NCBI GenBank assembly: GCA_027492205.1
Contig: JAOZFN010000009.1
Coordinates: forward strand, 62,001 to 126,000
Direction of reading: 5' to 3'
Length of the DNA: 64,000 nucleotides
Source: Thermoproteota archaeon
GTDB lineage: Archaea; Korarchaeota; Korarchaeia; Korarchaeales; Korarchaeaceae
The notes under the pieces are model-generated. The model did no database searches. It was not told the origin of the DNA and saw nothing but the letters and a program-made list of their open reading frames with translations. The position numbers were made by a program, and so were the translations under genes. Numbering within the stretch: the stretch's first letter is position 1; each line of letters begins with the position of its first letter. Below, piece after piece: positions 16,847 through 25,223 of the stretch.

Positions 16847-17818
16847 TCACCTCTTGGCGAACAGATGACACCTCACGTAGTGGCCCGGCTCGACCTCTAT
16901 GAACGGAGGCTCCTCCTTGTCGCAGGGCTCGAACCTGTACGGGCAGCGGGGGTGGAACCTGCAGCCCGATGGCGGGTGTATCAGGTTGGGCGGGGCTCCC
17001 GGAATGAACTCCAGTCTCTCCACCTTCTTCTTCAGCCTCGGAATCGCGCCCAGCAGCTTCTGCGTGTATGGGTGTCGCGGGTTGAGGTATAGGTTTTCGG
17101 AGGGTCCTATCTCAACTATCTCGCCGGCGTACATTATCGCGAGCCTGTCGGCTATCTCCGAGATGACCGCCAGGTCGTGGGAGATGAAGATTATGGAGAG
17201 GTTGAGCTTCTTCTTCAGGGACTTTAGCAGATTGAGGATCTGAGCCTGAACGATGACGTCGAGAGCCGTGGTCGGCTCGTCCGCTATGATGACGTCCGGG
17301 TGCTCCAGCAGGGCCATGGCGATGACGGCCCTCTGCTTCATCCCGCCGCTTAGCTCGTGCGGGTACCTCTTGTAGATGTCCGGATCGAGTCCCACCAGCT
17401 CAAGGTGTTCCTTCACCCTCTCTGTGGCCTCCTCCTTTGACACGCCCTGGTGATATATTAGAGGCTCCGAGAGCTGGTCGCCGATCGTCAGGACAGGGTT
17501 GAGGGCGTTCATGGCTCCCTGGAATATCATCGAGATCTTCTTCCACCGGACCTCCCTCCTAAGCTCCTCGTCCGGCTTGCCCACGACCTCTATCCCGTCT
17601 ATCTTTATGCTCCCGTCAACGATCTTCCCTGGCGGCGGAAGCAGGTTGATGAGGGCAAAGCCGAGGGTACTCTTCCCGCAGCCGGACTCGCCCGCAAGGC
17701 CCAGGGACTCTCCCCTCTCAAGATCAAAGGAGACGTTGTCCACGGCCTTGACGGGCCCTCTGCTGGTCAGGTAATAGGCCTTCAGGTTCCGTACCTCTAG
17801 CAGGGGCATCGCAAACAC
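16847..17818 (-). CDS. Peptide ABC transporter ATP-binding protein (OppD/DppD), locus 1
   Basis: 323 residues, the second ATPase of the same transporter. Walker A is GESGCGKSTLG, the signature is LSGGMKQRAVIAMAL, and Walker B is VIIADEPTTALD. The Q-loop segment MIFQGAMNALNPV is typical of OppD. The C-terminal extension has the same cysteine pattern as its partner. Its start is one base beyond the end of the permease gene (17820), in the order permease, permease, OppD, OppF. Confidence 0.9.
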   Translation of the reverse strand: MFAMPLLEVRNLKAYYLTSRGPVKAVDNVSFDLERGESLGLAGESGCGKSTLGFALINLLPPPGKIVDGSIKIDGIEVVGKPDEELRREVRWKKISMIFQGAMNALNPVLTIGDQLSEPLIYHQGVSKEEATERVKEHLELVGLDPDIYKRYPHELSGGMKQRAVIAMALLEHPDVIIADEPTTALDVIVQAQILNLLKSLKKKLNLSIIFISHDLAVISEIADRLAIMYAGEIVEIGPSENLYLNPRHPYTQKLLGAIPRLKKKVERLEFIPGAPPNLIHPPSGCRFHPRCPYRFEPCDKEEPPFIEVEPGHYVRCHLFAKR

Positions 17819-17819
17819 C

Positions 17820-19256
17820 TCACAGGGTCCTCATCTTCGGACTCAGGATCTTGTTCAGCGCCGAGCCAAGGAGCGCGAAGGAGAGGCCGAGCATCGCTAT
17901 GGCGAGCCCAGGGGGTACGACCCACCACCACATCCCGTTGAGGGCAGCGGCGGATCCCTGCGCGTCGTGGAGTATCTGCCCCCAGGTCACCCTGCTGACG
18001 TCGCCCAATCCCAGGAACGACAACCCCGCCTCTAGAAGCACGTAGCCGGGAACGCCCAGAGCTATGGAGGCGAAGACGTACGGCAGGATCTGGGGCATCA
18101 TGTGCCTCAGTATTATCCACCTGCCGCCGGCGCCCAGGGCCCTGGCCGCCTCAACGTACTGCATCTCCTTGAGCTGGAACCCCATGCTCCTCACGACCTT
18201 GTTGGTCCCAGGCCAGGAGAAGAGGGTCATCAGGATGATCACCGGCCAGATCGTGGGCTTGTAGAACTCGAAGATGATGATCAGGAGGGGCAGAACGGGG
18301 ATCGAGGCGACGATCTCCGCCACCCTCTGCATCGCCTCGTCGGTCCAGCCCCCAAAGTAGGCGCTTGCCACCCCGTAGACCACTCCAATTAGCGTGGTCA
18401 GGACGGAGCTCACGATCCCCACCGCAAGAGAGACCCTCGTTCCCCAGACCAGGCCGGAGAAGAGATCCCTCCGCAGGGTGTCGGTGCCCAAGAGTCCGTA
18501 GACCTTGCCTGCCATGACGAGCTTAGGCTCAGAGATCTCATCGGCCGGATTGAATGTGTACACCTTCGCGGTGAAGACGTACTTGCCCTTGAGGGGGACT
18601 GCGCCCTTGGCAGTCATGATGCCCTCCTTGGCCTCTGAGAAGAGTATCCTCATGGGATCTATGAGCTGGTACTCCAGCGTGGAGGCGACCTCCGGGTTCT
18701 CGTACTCCCTCGCAAAGCCCACTAGTCGGGCTTTGAAGTCCTTCAGCGATGAGATCAAGAGCCTCTGCTCTCCTACCCCGCTCCCGGCGAGCTTGGTGGA
18801 CACCAGGTCTACCGTGGTCCCATCGGGCCTAGTCACTGTGAGGACGAGTGTGGGCGGCTTCGCAGGGTCTGTTACGTTGGCGGATATCAGGAGCATTAGG
18901 TCCGTCGGATAATCGTCGTAGGTGAAGTCGTACTCGAACACGAATGTATTCTCCGTTATCTGCCCCATCTGGCGGACGTCGGTGGAGGCAGGCTGTAGGA
19001 TCAGGTGGGGCGGCTTCTTCTTGGTGGAGAACACGTTTGTCCAGGCGGGTGGCACGGCTCGGGGGAGGTTCTGCCAGTAGGGAACGTCTCGCCAATGGGC
19101 GCTTGCGTCGGCGGGAGCTATGTACGGCGCGAAGACTGCCAGAACTATGAAGAATATCAGGATGACCATCCCAACTATCCCGCTCTTCTCCCTCCTGAAC
19201 TCGAACCAGAAGTCCGATAGGCTAGCCTTGAAATCCTCCCAGCGCACGCCAAACAC
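17820..19256 (-). CDS. Peptide ABC transporter permease (DppC type) with large extracellular insertion, locus 1
   Basis: 478 residues against about 290 for bacterial DppC. After the first membrane helix (about residues 28-47) comes a soluble segment of roughly 190 residues, then the permease domain with about five helices. The cytoplasmic EAA-type loop is YVEAARALGAGG and the late helix region is LLEAGLSFLGLG, both typical of DppC. The insertion should face outside and may dock the binding protein. It is ten bases downstream of the other permease gene. Confidence 0.85.
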   Translation of the reverse strand: MFGVRWEDFKASLSDFWFEFRREKSGIVGMVILIFFIVLAVFAPYIAPADASAHWRDVPYWQNLPRAVPPAWTNVFSTKKKPPHLILQPASTDVRQMGQITENTFVFEYDFTYDDYPTDLMLLISANVTDPAKPPTLVLTVTRPDGTTVDLVSTKLAGSGVGEQRLLISSLKDFKARLVGFAREYENPEVASTLEYQLIDPMRILFSEAKEGIMTAKGAVPLKGKYVFTAKVYTFNPADEISEPKLVMAGKVYGLLGTDTLRRDLFSGLVWGTRVSLAVGIVSSVLTTLIGVVYGVASAYFGGWTDEAMQRVAEIVASIPVLPLLIIIFEFYKPTIWPVIILMTLFSWPGTNKVVRSMGFQLKEMQYVEAARALGAGGRWIILRHMMPQILPYVFASIALGVPGYVLLEAGLSFLGLGDVSRVTWGQILHDAQGSAAALNGMWWWVVPPGLAIAMLGLSFALLGSALNKILSPKMRTL

Positions 19257-19265
19257 CTCCTTTTC

Positions 19266-20333
19266 TCAGACCGCCACCTGGGCCCCGACTTTCACCCTCG
19301 GATCGAGCAGGCCGTAGATCAGGTCCATTATGACAAGCGACGCGAGGTAAAGGATTATGCTGAATGTGGTGTTTCCGAGGAGCACCGGGACGTCGTGCTC
19401 CTGCAGTGCGATCCAGTACAGCCTCCCCATGCCGGGCCAGTTGAACACTATCTCTGATATCATCGCGCCGCCCAGCGAGCCCAGGAGGCCGAAGACCATC
19501 ATCGTTACAATCGGCGGAGCCGCGGCCCTCAGCACGTGCTTGTAGAGGACCTTCCTCTCTGGCACGCCCTTGGCCCGAGCGGCCATGACGTAGTCCTCTT
19601 GGAACTGGCTGAGAACTACGCTCCTCGCAGTATACGCCCACCCCCCGAAGCTCACCAAGACGGCGGTCGACACCGGCAGGATCATGTGGTAGATTATGTC
19701 CGCAACCCTCTCCAGCGTGCCCTCCGGCGGGGGTATGGAGGTCATGCCTCCAGAGGGAAGCAGGTCGAGGTAGTAGGAGAACACGATGATGGCGAGCATC
19801 CCGACCCACCACATCGGGAAGCTGTAGGTGATAAGGGCGAATATGGACAGGGACTTGTCGAGCATGCTGCCGGCTCTTTGGGCCGCCTTGAGGCCGAGGA
19901 TCAGGCCGATTATCGTGACTATTATGGTCGCAGTGGTGAAGAGGAGGATCGTCCTCGGCAGGGCCTCCAGTATTATCCTAGACACGTCGCTGGATCCAGT
20001 GGCGGACCTGAGGGTGTGAGACTTCCCCATGTCTAGCTTGAGCTGGTCAATGGCCCGTGACATGACCCGTTGGAGCAAGGGCTTGTCGAGGCCGTACCTC
20101 TTGTAGAGGATCTCCTTCTGCGTCTGATACCATATATCCCTCGCGGTCTTGTTCACCGAGAAGATCTTCAGCAGTTCCGGGTTCTTCATTTGGGCAGCAA
20201 TCTGCTCCTCTATCTGCGCGCGGAGCTCCCTGTCGGCAACGCTGGAGAAGATCAGGGATACGAGAAAGACCGCTATAACCAGCACTAGCAAGGCGTTTAG
20301 CACCCTAACTACGATGTACCGGCCATACCCCAA
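19266..20333 (-). CDS. Peptide ABC transporter permease (DppB type), locus 1
   Basis: 355 residues with about six membrane helices. The N-terminal helix is followed by an outer segment that includes YKRYGLDKPLLQRV, a DppB hallmark. The EAA loop reads DYVMAARAKGVPERKVLYKH. It starts the minus-strand unit permease B, permease C, OppD, OppF, small protein. A TATA box about 37 bases upstream and a T-tract after the binding-protein gene suggest the permease operon is transcribed separately from the binding protein. Confidence 0.87.
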   Translation of the reverse strand: MGYGRYIVVRVLNALLVLVIAVFLVSLIFSSVADRELRAQIEEQIAAQMKNPELLKIFSVNKTARDIWYQTQKEILYKRYGLDKPLLQRVMSRAIDQLKLDMGKSHTLRSATGSSDVSRIILEALPRTILLFTTATIIVTIIGLILGLKAAQRAGSMLDKSLSIFALITYSFPMWWVGMLAIIVFSYYLDLLPSGGMTSIPPPEGTLERVADIIYHMILPVSTAVLVSFGGWAYTARSVVLSQFQEDYVMAARAKGVPERKVLYKHVLRAAAPPIVTMMVFGLLGSLGGAMISEIVFNWPGMGRLYWIALQEHDVPVLLGNTTFSIILYLASLVIMDLIYGLLDPRVKVGAQVAV

Positions 20334-20364
20334 TCGCCAGCACCGACGCGCGGCGTTCTAACAG

Positions 20365-20375
20365 GATATAAAATG
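20365..20375 (-). promoter_or_regulatory. TATA box of the locus 1 permease operon
   Basis: Minus-strand CATTTTATATC centred about 37 bases from the start at 20333; gives a short leader. Confidence 0.5.
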
Positions 20376-20442
20376 GTTAGCAGGGCAGCCTCAAAACGCT
20401 ATTCAAAACTGGCGGGGATTTTTGTTATAATTCTCTAAATTT

Positions 20443-20455
20443 AAAGAAAAAGGGG
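20443..20455 (-). terminator. T-tract terminator after binding-protein gene 1
   Basis: Minus strand CCCCTTTTTCTTT, about 24 bases after the stop at 20479. Archaeal transcription ends at such T-rich tracts. Confidence 0.5.
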
Positions 20456-20478
20456 AATGGGAGGCCCCTACACTCAAC

Positions 20479-23190
20479 TCAGGACTTCTTCCTCATGAGG
20501 AGGAAGGCGGCGACGACGATCACTATCAGCACTATGACGCCGCCGATGAGGGCCCAGTTCGGCCCTGCCGGCGGAGCGGTGGTCGGCGGCGGGGGAGCTG
20601 TGGTCGTGGCCGGCGGGGGAGCTGTGGTCGGCGGGGCGGTGGTGGTCGGAGCCTCGGTGGTCGGCGGCGGGGCGGGCGCGGCGATGATGATGTCGACGCT
20701 GGAGGTTCCAGTCACGAGGGTGGAGGTCTTGCCGGCCAGCACCTCGATGGTGAAGGCGCCCTCCTTGCCCTCGGTGGCGCTGCCAGGTATGGTGGCCTTG
20801 AACTGGCCGGGCGACACCATGGACATCTCGGTCTCGTAGACGATGTTGCCAGCGGAGTCCTTGAGTCTGACGGCCACGTACGCCTCCTCAGCCGGATACT
20901 CCTTGACCTCAGGATACTCCTGAGACTCTATCACGCTCGCGGTCACGTCGATCGCGTCACCGGCGGTTATGCTCGTTGGGGCGTTGATAGCCTCAACGCG
21001 CTCCCTGACTACGAAGAACTTGTTCACCCAGTAGTCTTCTGTGAACGGGTAGGTCGGGTCCCTGAAGGCGACGAGCCTCATGTACATCTTCTGAGGATCG
21101 TACTTCACGAGCATGAAGGGACCGTTGGAGACCCATGCAGTGCCATACTGGTCCATGAACCTGAGCAGTGCGTTGTACCTCTCGACAGCCTGAGTCGGGG
21201 TGATGCTTCCCTTCAGCGCGTCGGGTATGTGGCCCTCGAGCCTCAGCTCCTCTACGGCCGCCCTCAGGTCGACGAGGTGGGCCGGGGAGATGAGGTCGAG
21301 GTACTCCTTGCCCTCCTCCTTGTACCAGCTGTACTCGTTGCCGCTGACTGGGCCGCCGTTGGCTATGATGTAAGAGGCAGCCTCGTAGACCTCCCACGGG
21401 AGCACGGGCCACCAGACGTAGAAGCTGGCGGTCTCGTTCTCAGAGACAATGTGCAGGTAGTCGCCGTAGACGATGATGGTGTCGGGCTCCACGAACTGGA
21501 AGCCCTTGTAGTATTCAAGCTGAGGAGCCATGCCAGAGGCGTACTCTGGGTGGTAGTAGGGGTCGCCCTCCTCATCCTCGTGAGACCACTCGTAGGCGAA
21601 GGCGATGGCGTACTTGATGTCGTCGAGTGTCATCGGGATGCCGTGGTGCCAGTTACCGAGCTTGTACTTGATGACGGCCTTGACTACAGCCTTCTGGCCG
21701 GATCCCACACTGACCCACTCGTTCTTCACGGAGTCGTACACAACGGCGTCGGAGGGTACATCAATGTTGCCGACCTTGTTGCCCTCCTCATCGACGGTGT
21801 AGTCGATCTGAAGTTCCCAAGACGCCCTTACCGGCATGTACTCAGCGTTTGTTGGGTGTCTGGCAGCGCCCTGGTCGTAGGTGGCCCTAGCAACCAGGTG
21901 GGAGTAGACGTCGTCGAGACCCCCGAGCGGGTTCCAGGCGCTTGTGTACATCTGCGCCTGCTGGGCCTCGACCGCCACCCTAAGCTTCCCGTCAACGGTC
22001 TCTACGGTCCTCCAGGGCCAGAAGGACCACAGACCAGTCACCGCATCGTAGCCTATCCTGGTCACCCTCTCCTTGTTGACCGGGAAGTAGTCTATGGTGG
22101 TCGCCGTGAAGACCCTTATGCTCTCGCTCACTCCCATCTCCATTACCTTCCTAGCCTTGTCCCAGTACTCGTCGGCGCTAGCGACGTTCATGAACACCAA
22201 GTCCTCAGTCAACTTGTCGATCGTCTCGTTCTGCCACTCCCACCAACCGGCCATCTGGTAGGCCGGCATCCACCCAAACTCGGGCGAGTAGTACCAAGCC
22301 AAGTCGCCTTCAACGAACGGAGAAGCGGCGGTAGCGCCCCACCCGGCGGTGTAGAGGTTCCACTCGTAGTCCGCAGGGTTGCTGAAGTAGACCGTGTAGA
22401 TGCACTTGAGGAAGTTGGCCTCTATCCTCTCAACCTTGATGCCAGCCTTCTCTATCTGGCTGGCGACGTAGAGGCCCTCCTCGTGCCTCTCGTCCTCTAT
22501 TCTTATGAAGAACTTCACGGTGACAGGCTCGCCGTCGAAGGTCCACCAATAGCCAGCTGGGGCCCTCGGATCTGGTACCTTTCTGAGCCTACCGCCGAGC
22601 TCCTCGGCGGCCTGGGTGAGCGCCTCGTCGATCATCTGAAGTCCAAGTTCTTCGTTGCCCTCCGGAGTGAATCCAAAGTTCTTGAAGATGTCCTCGAAGT
22701 ACTTGTAGGCCGGGTGAGAGGGAGATATTGGCGAGTAGGCAACCTCGCCGCCTCCCTTGAGGACCTCGTCCACCAAGTACTTCCTGTTGATCAGGTAGTT
22801 CATCGCGAACCTGACCTTCCTGATGGCGAAGGGGTTGAAGTACGTCTTGCCCTCGACGTTGACGAGGTAGGGGGTTCCCTCCTCATAGTACGGGTTCAGA
22901 GTTATCTCCCAAGTACCTCCCGCGTTGGGTATGAGCCTCAGGTTCTCCTTGAGATACTCCGGGAGGCCCTCATAGACCGTTGGAGCCAGAGACTTAGAGT
23001 AGAAGTCGAGTCTGCCCGTGGCGACGTCGCCAACCGCTACCTCTCCAGTAGCCCTAGTCTCTACAATGACCTCGTCGACTGCCGGTCCCTTCCTCGGCTG
23101 AGCAGAGATGGCCCCGAGCGGAAGCAGGAGCACAGTGAGGACGAAGGCCAGTGCGGCTACACCTATTCTCTTTCTACCCCACATCTGCAT
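20479..23190 (-). CDS. Peptide ABC transporter substrate-binding protein, 903 residues, C-terminally anchored
   Basis: An SBP family 5 protein that captures peptides outside the cell. It has a signal peptide (about 1-31), a very long binding region, a beta-sandwich-like domain (about 745-830), a Thr/Pro/Ala stalk (about 832-875) and a C-terminal helix with MRKKS tail (about 878-903). Motifs appear in swapped order: the element usually in the second half (KVRFAMNYLINRKYLVDEVL) is near residue 140, while the first-half element (HHGIPMTLDDIKYAIAFAY) is near residue 560 and NGPFMLVKYD near 700, suggesting circular permutation. ATG 23184, seven bases from GAGGGGG, is the better start. The repeats in the stalk are coding. 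Confidence 0.85.
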   Translation of the reverse strand: MQMWGRKRIGVAALAFVLTVLLLPLGAISAQPRKGPAVDEVIVETRATGEVAVGDVATGRLDFYSKSLAPTVYEGLPEYLKENLRLIPNAGGTWEITLNPYYEEGTPYLVNVEGKTYFNPFAIRKVRFAMNYLINRKYLVDEVLKGGGEVAYSPISPSHPAYKYFEDIFKNFGFTPEGNEELGLQMIDEALTQAAEELGGRLRKVPDPRAPAGYWWTFDGEPVTVKFFIRIEDERHEEGLYVASQIEKAGIKVERIEANFLKCIYTVYFSNPADYEWNLYTAGWGATAASPFVEGDLAWYYSPEFGWMPAYQMAGWWEWQNETIDKLTEDLVFMNVASADEYWDKARKVMEMGVSESIRVFTATTIDYFPVNKERVTRIGYDAVTGLWSFWPWRTVETVDGKLRVAVEAQQAQMYTSAWNPLGGLDDVYSHLVARATYDQGAARHPTNAEYMPVRASWELQIDYTVDEEGNKVGNIDVPSDAVVYDSVKNEWVSVGSGQKAVVKAVIKYKLGNWHHGIPMTLDDIKYAIAFAYEWSHEDEEGDPYYHPEYASGMAPQLEYYKGFQFVEPDTIIVYGDYLHIVSENETASFYVWWPVLPWEVYEAASYIIANGGPVSGNEYSWYKEEGKEYLDLISPAHLVDLRAAVEELRLEGHIPDALKGSITPTQAVERYNALLRFMDQYGTAWVSNGPFMLVKYDPQKMYMRLVAFRDPTYPFTEDYWVNKFFVVRERVEAINAPTSITAGDAIDVTASVIESQEYPEVKEYPAEEAYVAVRLKDSAGNIVYETEMSMVSPGQFKATIPGSATEGKEGAFTIEVLAGKTSTLVTGTSSVDIIIAAPAPPPTTEAPTTTAPPTTAPPPATTTAPPPPTTAPPAGPNWALIGGVIVLIVIVVAAFLLMRKKS

Positions 23191-23203
23191 ACCCCCTCTA
23201 GGC

Positions 23204-23219
23204 CGGGGATATCACCCCG
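23204..23219 (-). promoter_or_regulatory. GGGG-N6-CCCC hairpin in leader of binding-protein gene 1
   Basis: CGGGG ATATCA CCCCG, a five-base-pair inverted repeat between the inferred transcription start (about 23235) and the start codon. Similar GGGG-N6-CCCC elements occur at 24084-24097, 28490-28507 and 30504-30517, all at starts of transcripts in the peptide-transport region. Confidence 0.4.
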
Positions 23220-23257
23220 CCCTTAGGGCTGGGCTGTTGAAGACTGCTGAAGATCAC

Positions 23258-23266
23258 AAATAAAAA
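23258..23266 (-). promoter_or_regulatory. TATA box of binding-protein gene 1
   Basis: Minus-strand TTTTTATTT about 75 bases from the start codon; predicts a leader of about 45 bases that includes the hairpin and GAGGGGG ribosome site. Confidence 0.45.
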
Positions 23267-23491
23267 GGCTATTTCATCAGGTCAACTCCGAAACCTCAGG
23301 ATTCAGGCGGTTTGACAGGCCTAATCTTTCAGGTCCCGGTGGCGAGGGGGCGCCGAGACCCAGTAGGCTAGAGCGCACGTGTCACCGTCCACTCAAAGTC
23401 AACGACCCCCGCGGATCTGAGCGGATCTGAGGGGCGCTGTGGTCGCGGTTGAACACTCCAGTCGAGGGGTTCTGTACCAAAGGAACCGCGC

Positions 23492-24061
23492 TCAGGCCCT
23501 AGCAGGTAGCTGGGCTATGCAGGCCTTTACGTCGTCTGCTATCCGCCTTCCTATCCCGCCGGACTCCCCAACTATCAGCTCAATGACCCAGTCGCCAGAG
23601 TACCACATCTCCCAGGTCAAGCCGGGGTACTCGAACCTCGCATGGCCCTCGTCACCCCCGACGTCGCACTCCCAGCTCGTGTAGTTCGCCGTGAAGTTGG
23701 CGGCGTAGTCCGCGATCTTCTCCCCTATCCGCCTGGCCGACGTACTGTTGTCGAACTTCATGAACGCTATCATGACCATGACCCTCGGGTACCTGTACTC
23801 GGCCAGGAACTGCACGCCCTCCCCGCCCTCGAGCGGAAAGCCCTCCGGGGTCGTCGAGAGCATCATGGCGCTGTTGATTACGGCCCTCCCGGGGCAGTCG
23901 AACGTGTACCTTATCTGCTCGATTGTCACGTCCTTGGGGGGGACCGGGTAGCTCTCGCCCATGAGAAGCGTGAGCCCATACGCCAAGGAGCCGAAGGCCA
24001 TGATCCCTATGAACGCCAAGGCCATCAGGCGCCTGGAGTTGGCTCCCTTCTTTCGGGGCAT
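23492..24061 (-). CDS. Membrane-anchored extracellular protein of unknown function between the two peptide transporters
   Basis: 189 residues. A basic N-terminus (PRKKGANSRR) precedes one membrane helix (about 11-33), followed by an outer domain of about 150 residues with three cysteines and several N-glycosylation-type sites (DNST, ANFT, ANYT). No family is recognised. GAGGAGGT lies just upstream of the ATG, and a TATA box sits at 24101-24110, so it can be expressed apart from the OppF gene that ends 61 bases before. Its position between two transporter loci hints at an accessory role in peptide capture, which is inference. Confidence 0.55.
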   Translation of the reverse strand: MPRKKGANSRRLMALAFIGIMAFGSLAYGLTLLMGESYPVPPKDVTIEQIRYTFDCPGRAVINSAMMLSTTPEGFPLEGGEGVQFLAEYRYPRVMVMIAFMKFDNSTSARRIGEKIADYAANFTANYTSWECDVGGDEGHARFEYPGLTWEMWYSGDWVIELIVGESGGIGRRIADDVKACIAQLPARA

Positions 24062-24083
24062 TCGAACCTCCTCTCAACGAACA

Positions 24084-24097
24084 GGGATCTTCCCCCC
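24084..24097 (-). promoter_or_regulatory. GGG-ATCTT-CCC element between TATA box and start of the 24061 gene
   Basis: GGGATCTTCCCCCC lies between the TATA box and the inferred transcription start at about 24079, a position where a bound repressor would block initiation. Same motif type as at 28490-28507. Confidence 0.35.
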
Positions 24098-24100
24098 GAT

Positions 24101-24110
24101 CAATAAAGAA
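24101..24110 (-). promoter_or_regulatory. TATA box of the 24061 gene
   Basis: Minus-strand TTCTTTATTG, about 44 bases from the ATG; leader of about 18 bases with a strong ribosome site. Confidence 0.45.
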
Positions 24111-24122
24111 TTTGGGCCGCCC

Positions 24123-25223
24123 CTACCCAGGCGGGTAGAGGTGGCAGGCCACCCAGTGGCCCGGCTCGACCTCAATGAGGTGCGGCTCCTCCTTGTCGCA
24201 GGGCTCGAACCTCTTGGGGCAGCGGGGGTGGAACCTGCAGCCTGACGGCGGATTCACTGGGCTGGGAACGTCGCCCTTCAGCACGATCCTCTTCTTCTTC
24301 CTTGCGAGCACGGGGTCGGGCACAGGCTTCGCGGAGAAAAGGGCCTGGGTGTACGGGTGCAGGGGCTTCTCGAAGATGGTCTGCGTGTCCGCAAGCTCGA
24401 CGATCTTGCCGAGGTACATCACGGCGACCCTGTCGCTGATCACCTGCACCTGGGAGAGGTCGTGGCTTATGAACAGGTAGGTAAGGCCGTACTTCTCCTG
24501 GAGTTCCCCGAGGAGCTTCAGTAGCCTGGCCCTGACCGAGACGTCAACCGCTGAGGTGGGCTCGTCGAGGACGAGGAACTCGGGCCTGAGGACCAGCGCC
24601 CTAGCGATGGCGATCCTCTGCCTCTGCCCCCCGCTGAACTCGTGGGGGTACCTCCTGAGATGCTCCCTGCCCAGGCCCACCGCCTGGAGCGCCTCGAGCA
24701 CGCGCTCCATCGCCGCCTCGCCCTTCGCGATTCCCTGGACGACGAGTGGCTCGGCGACGATGTCCTTCACCATCATCCTGGGGTTGAGGGCCGTGAGCGG
24801 GTTCTGAAACACAATCTGCATCCTTCTCCTATATTCCTTCAGCTTCTTGCCCTTCATGGCGGCCAGGTCGAACTGTTCCCTCAGCCTCTTCAGCTCTTGC
24901 TTGTCGCCGCGCTCCTCTGCTTCGATTATACGCTTTATCGTCTCCTCGGGCAGGTCGTAGAATATGTGACCCTCGGTCGGATCGAGCAGCCTGATTATGG
25001 TCCTCCCCAGGGTGGTCTTTCCGCAGCCCGACTCGCCCACCAGCCCGAGCGTCTCCCCCCTCTGAATCCAGATGTCCACGCCGTCGACGGCCCTGACCCA
25101 GGCCACCGGACGCTTGAGCACTCCCCCTAGGACTGGGAAGTGCTTCTTGAGTCCCATCGTTCGGAGCAGGGCACCCTGAGTCTTCTCCAGCCAGCTCTCC
25201 GCGTATTCCCTCGCGATCATCAC
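24123..25223 (-). CDS. Peptide ABC transporter ATP-binding protein (OppF type), locus 2
   Basis: 366 residues. Walker A is GESGCGKTTLGR, the signature is FSGGQRQRIAIARAL, Walker B is EFLVLDEPTSAVD and the H-loop is LFISHDLS. There is an extra charged segment of about 50 residues after Walker A (EETIKRIIEAEERGDKQELK onward), before the Q-loop IVFQNPLTALNPR. The C-terminal cysteine extension is present, and its DNA closely matches the locus 1 ATPases. The start overlaps the OppD stop by four bases (ATGA). Confidence 0.9.
   Translation of the reverse strand: MMIAREYAESWLEKTQGALLRTMGLKKHFPVLGGVLKRPVAWVRAVDGVDIWIQRGETLGLVGESGCGKTTLGRTIIRLLDPTEGHIFYDLPEETIKRIIEAEERGDKQELKRLREQFDLAAMKGKKLKEYRRRMQIVFQNPLTALNPRMMVKDIVAEPLVVQGIAKGEAAMERVLEALQAVGLGREHLRRYPHEFSGGQRQRIAIARALVLRPEFLVLDEPTSAVDVSVRARLLKLLGELQEKYGLTYLFISHDLSQVQVISDRVAVMYLGKIVELADTQTIFEKPLHPYTQALFSAKPVPDPVLARKKKRIVLKGDVPSPVNPPSGCRFHPRCPKRFEPCDKEEPHLIEVEPGHWVACHLYPPG

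Larger units (their letters stand above)
23191..23491. other. 301-base intergenic stretch upstream of binding-protein gene 1
   Basis: It holds the promoter and leader of the 903-residue binding protein (TATA at 23258-23266, stem-loop at 23204-23219) and the 3' side of the 23492-24061 gene. A perfect ten-base tandem repeat GCGGATCTGA occupies 23411-23430. I see no tRNA, no convincing small RNA and no further gene. Confidence 0.5.

Noticed and set aside
20570-20690. Short tandem DNA repeats resembling a satellite or CRISPR-like array
   Set aside because: They encode the Thr/Pro/Ala stalk of the binding protein; units vary and there are no spacers.
21229-23226. A 665-codon open frame on the plus strand
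   Set aside because: It is the antisense of the binding-protein gene. High GC keeps such frames open; the translation has no recognisable domain.
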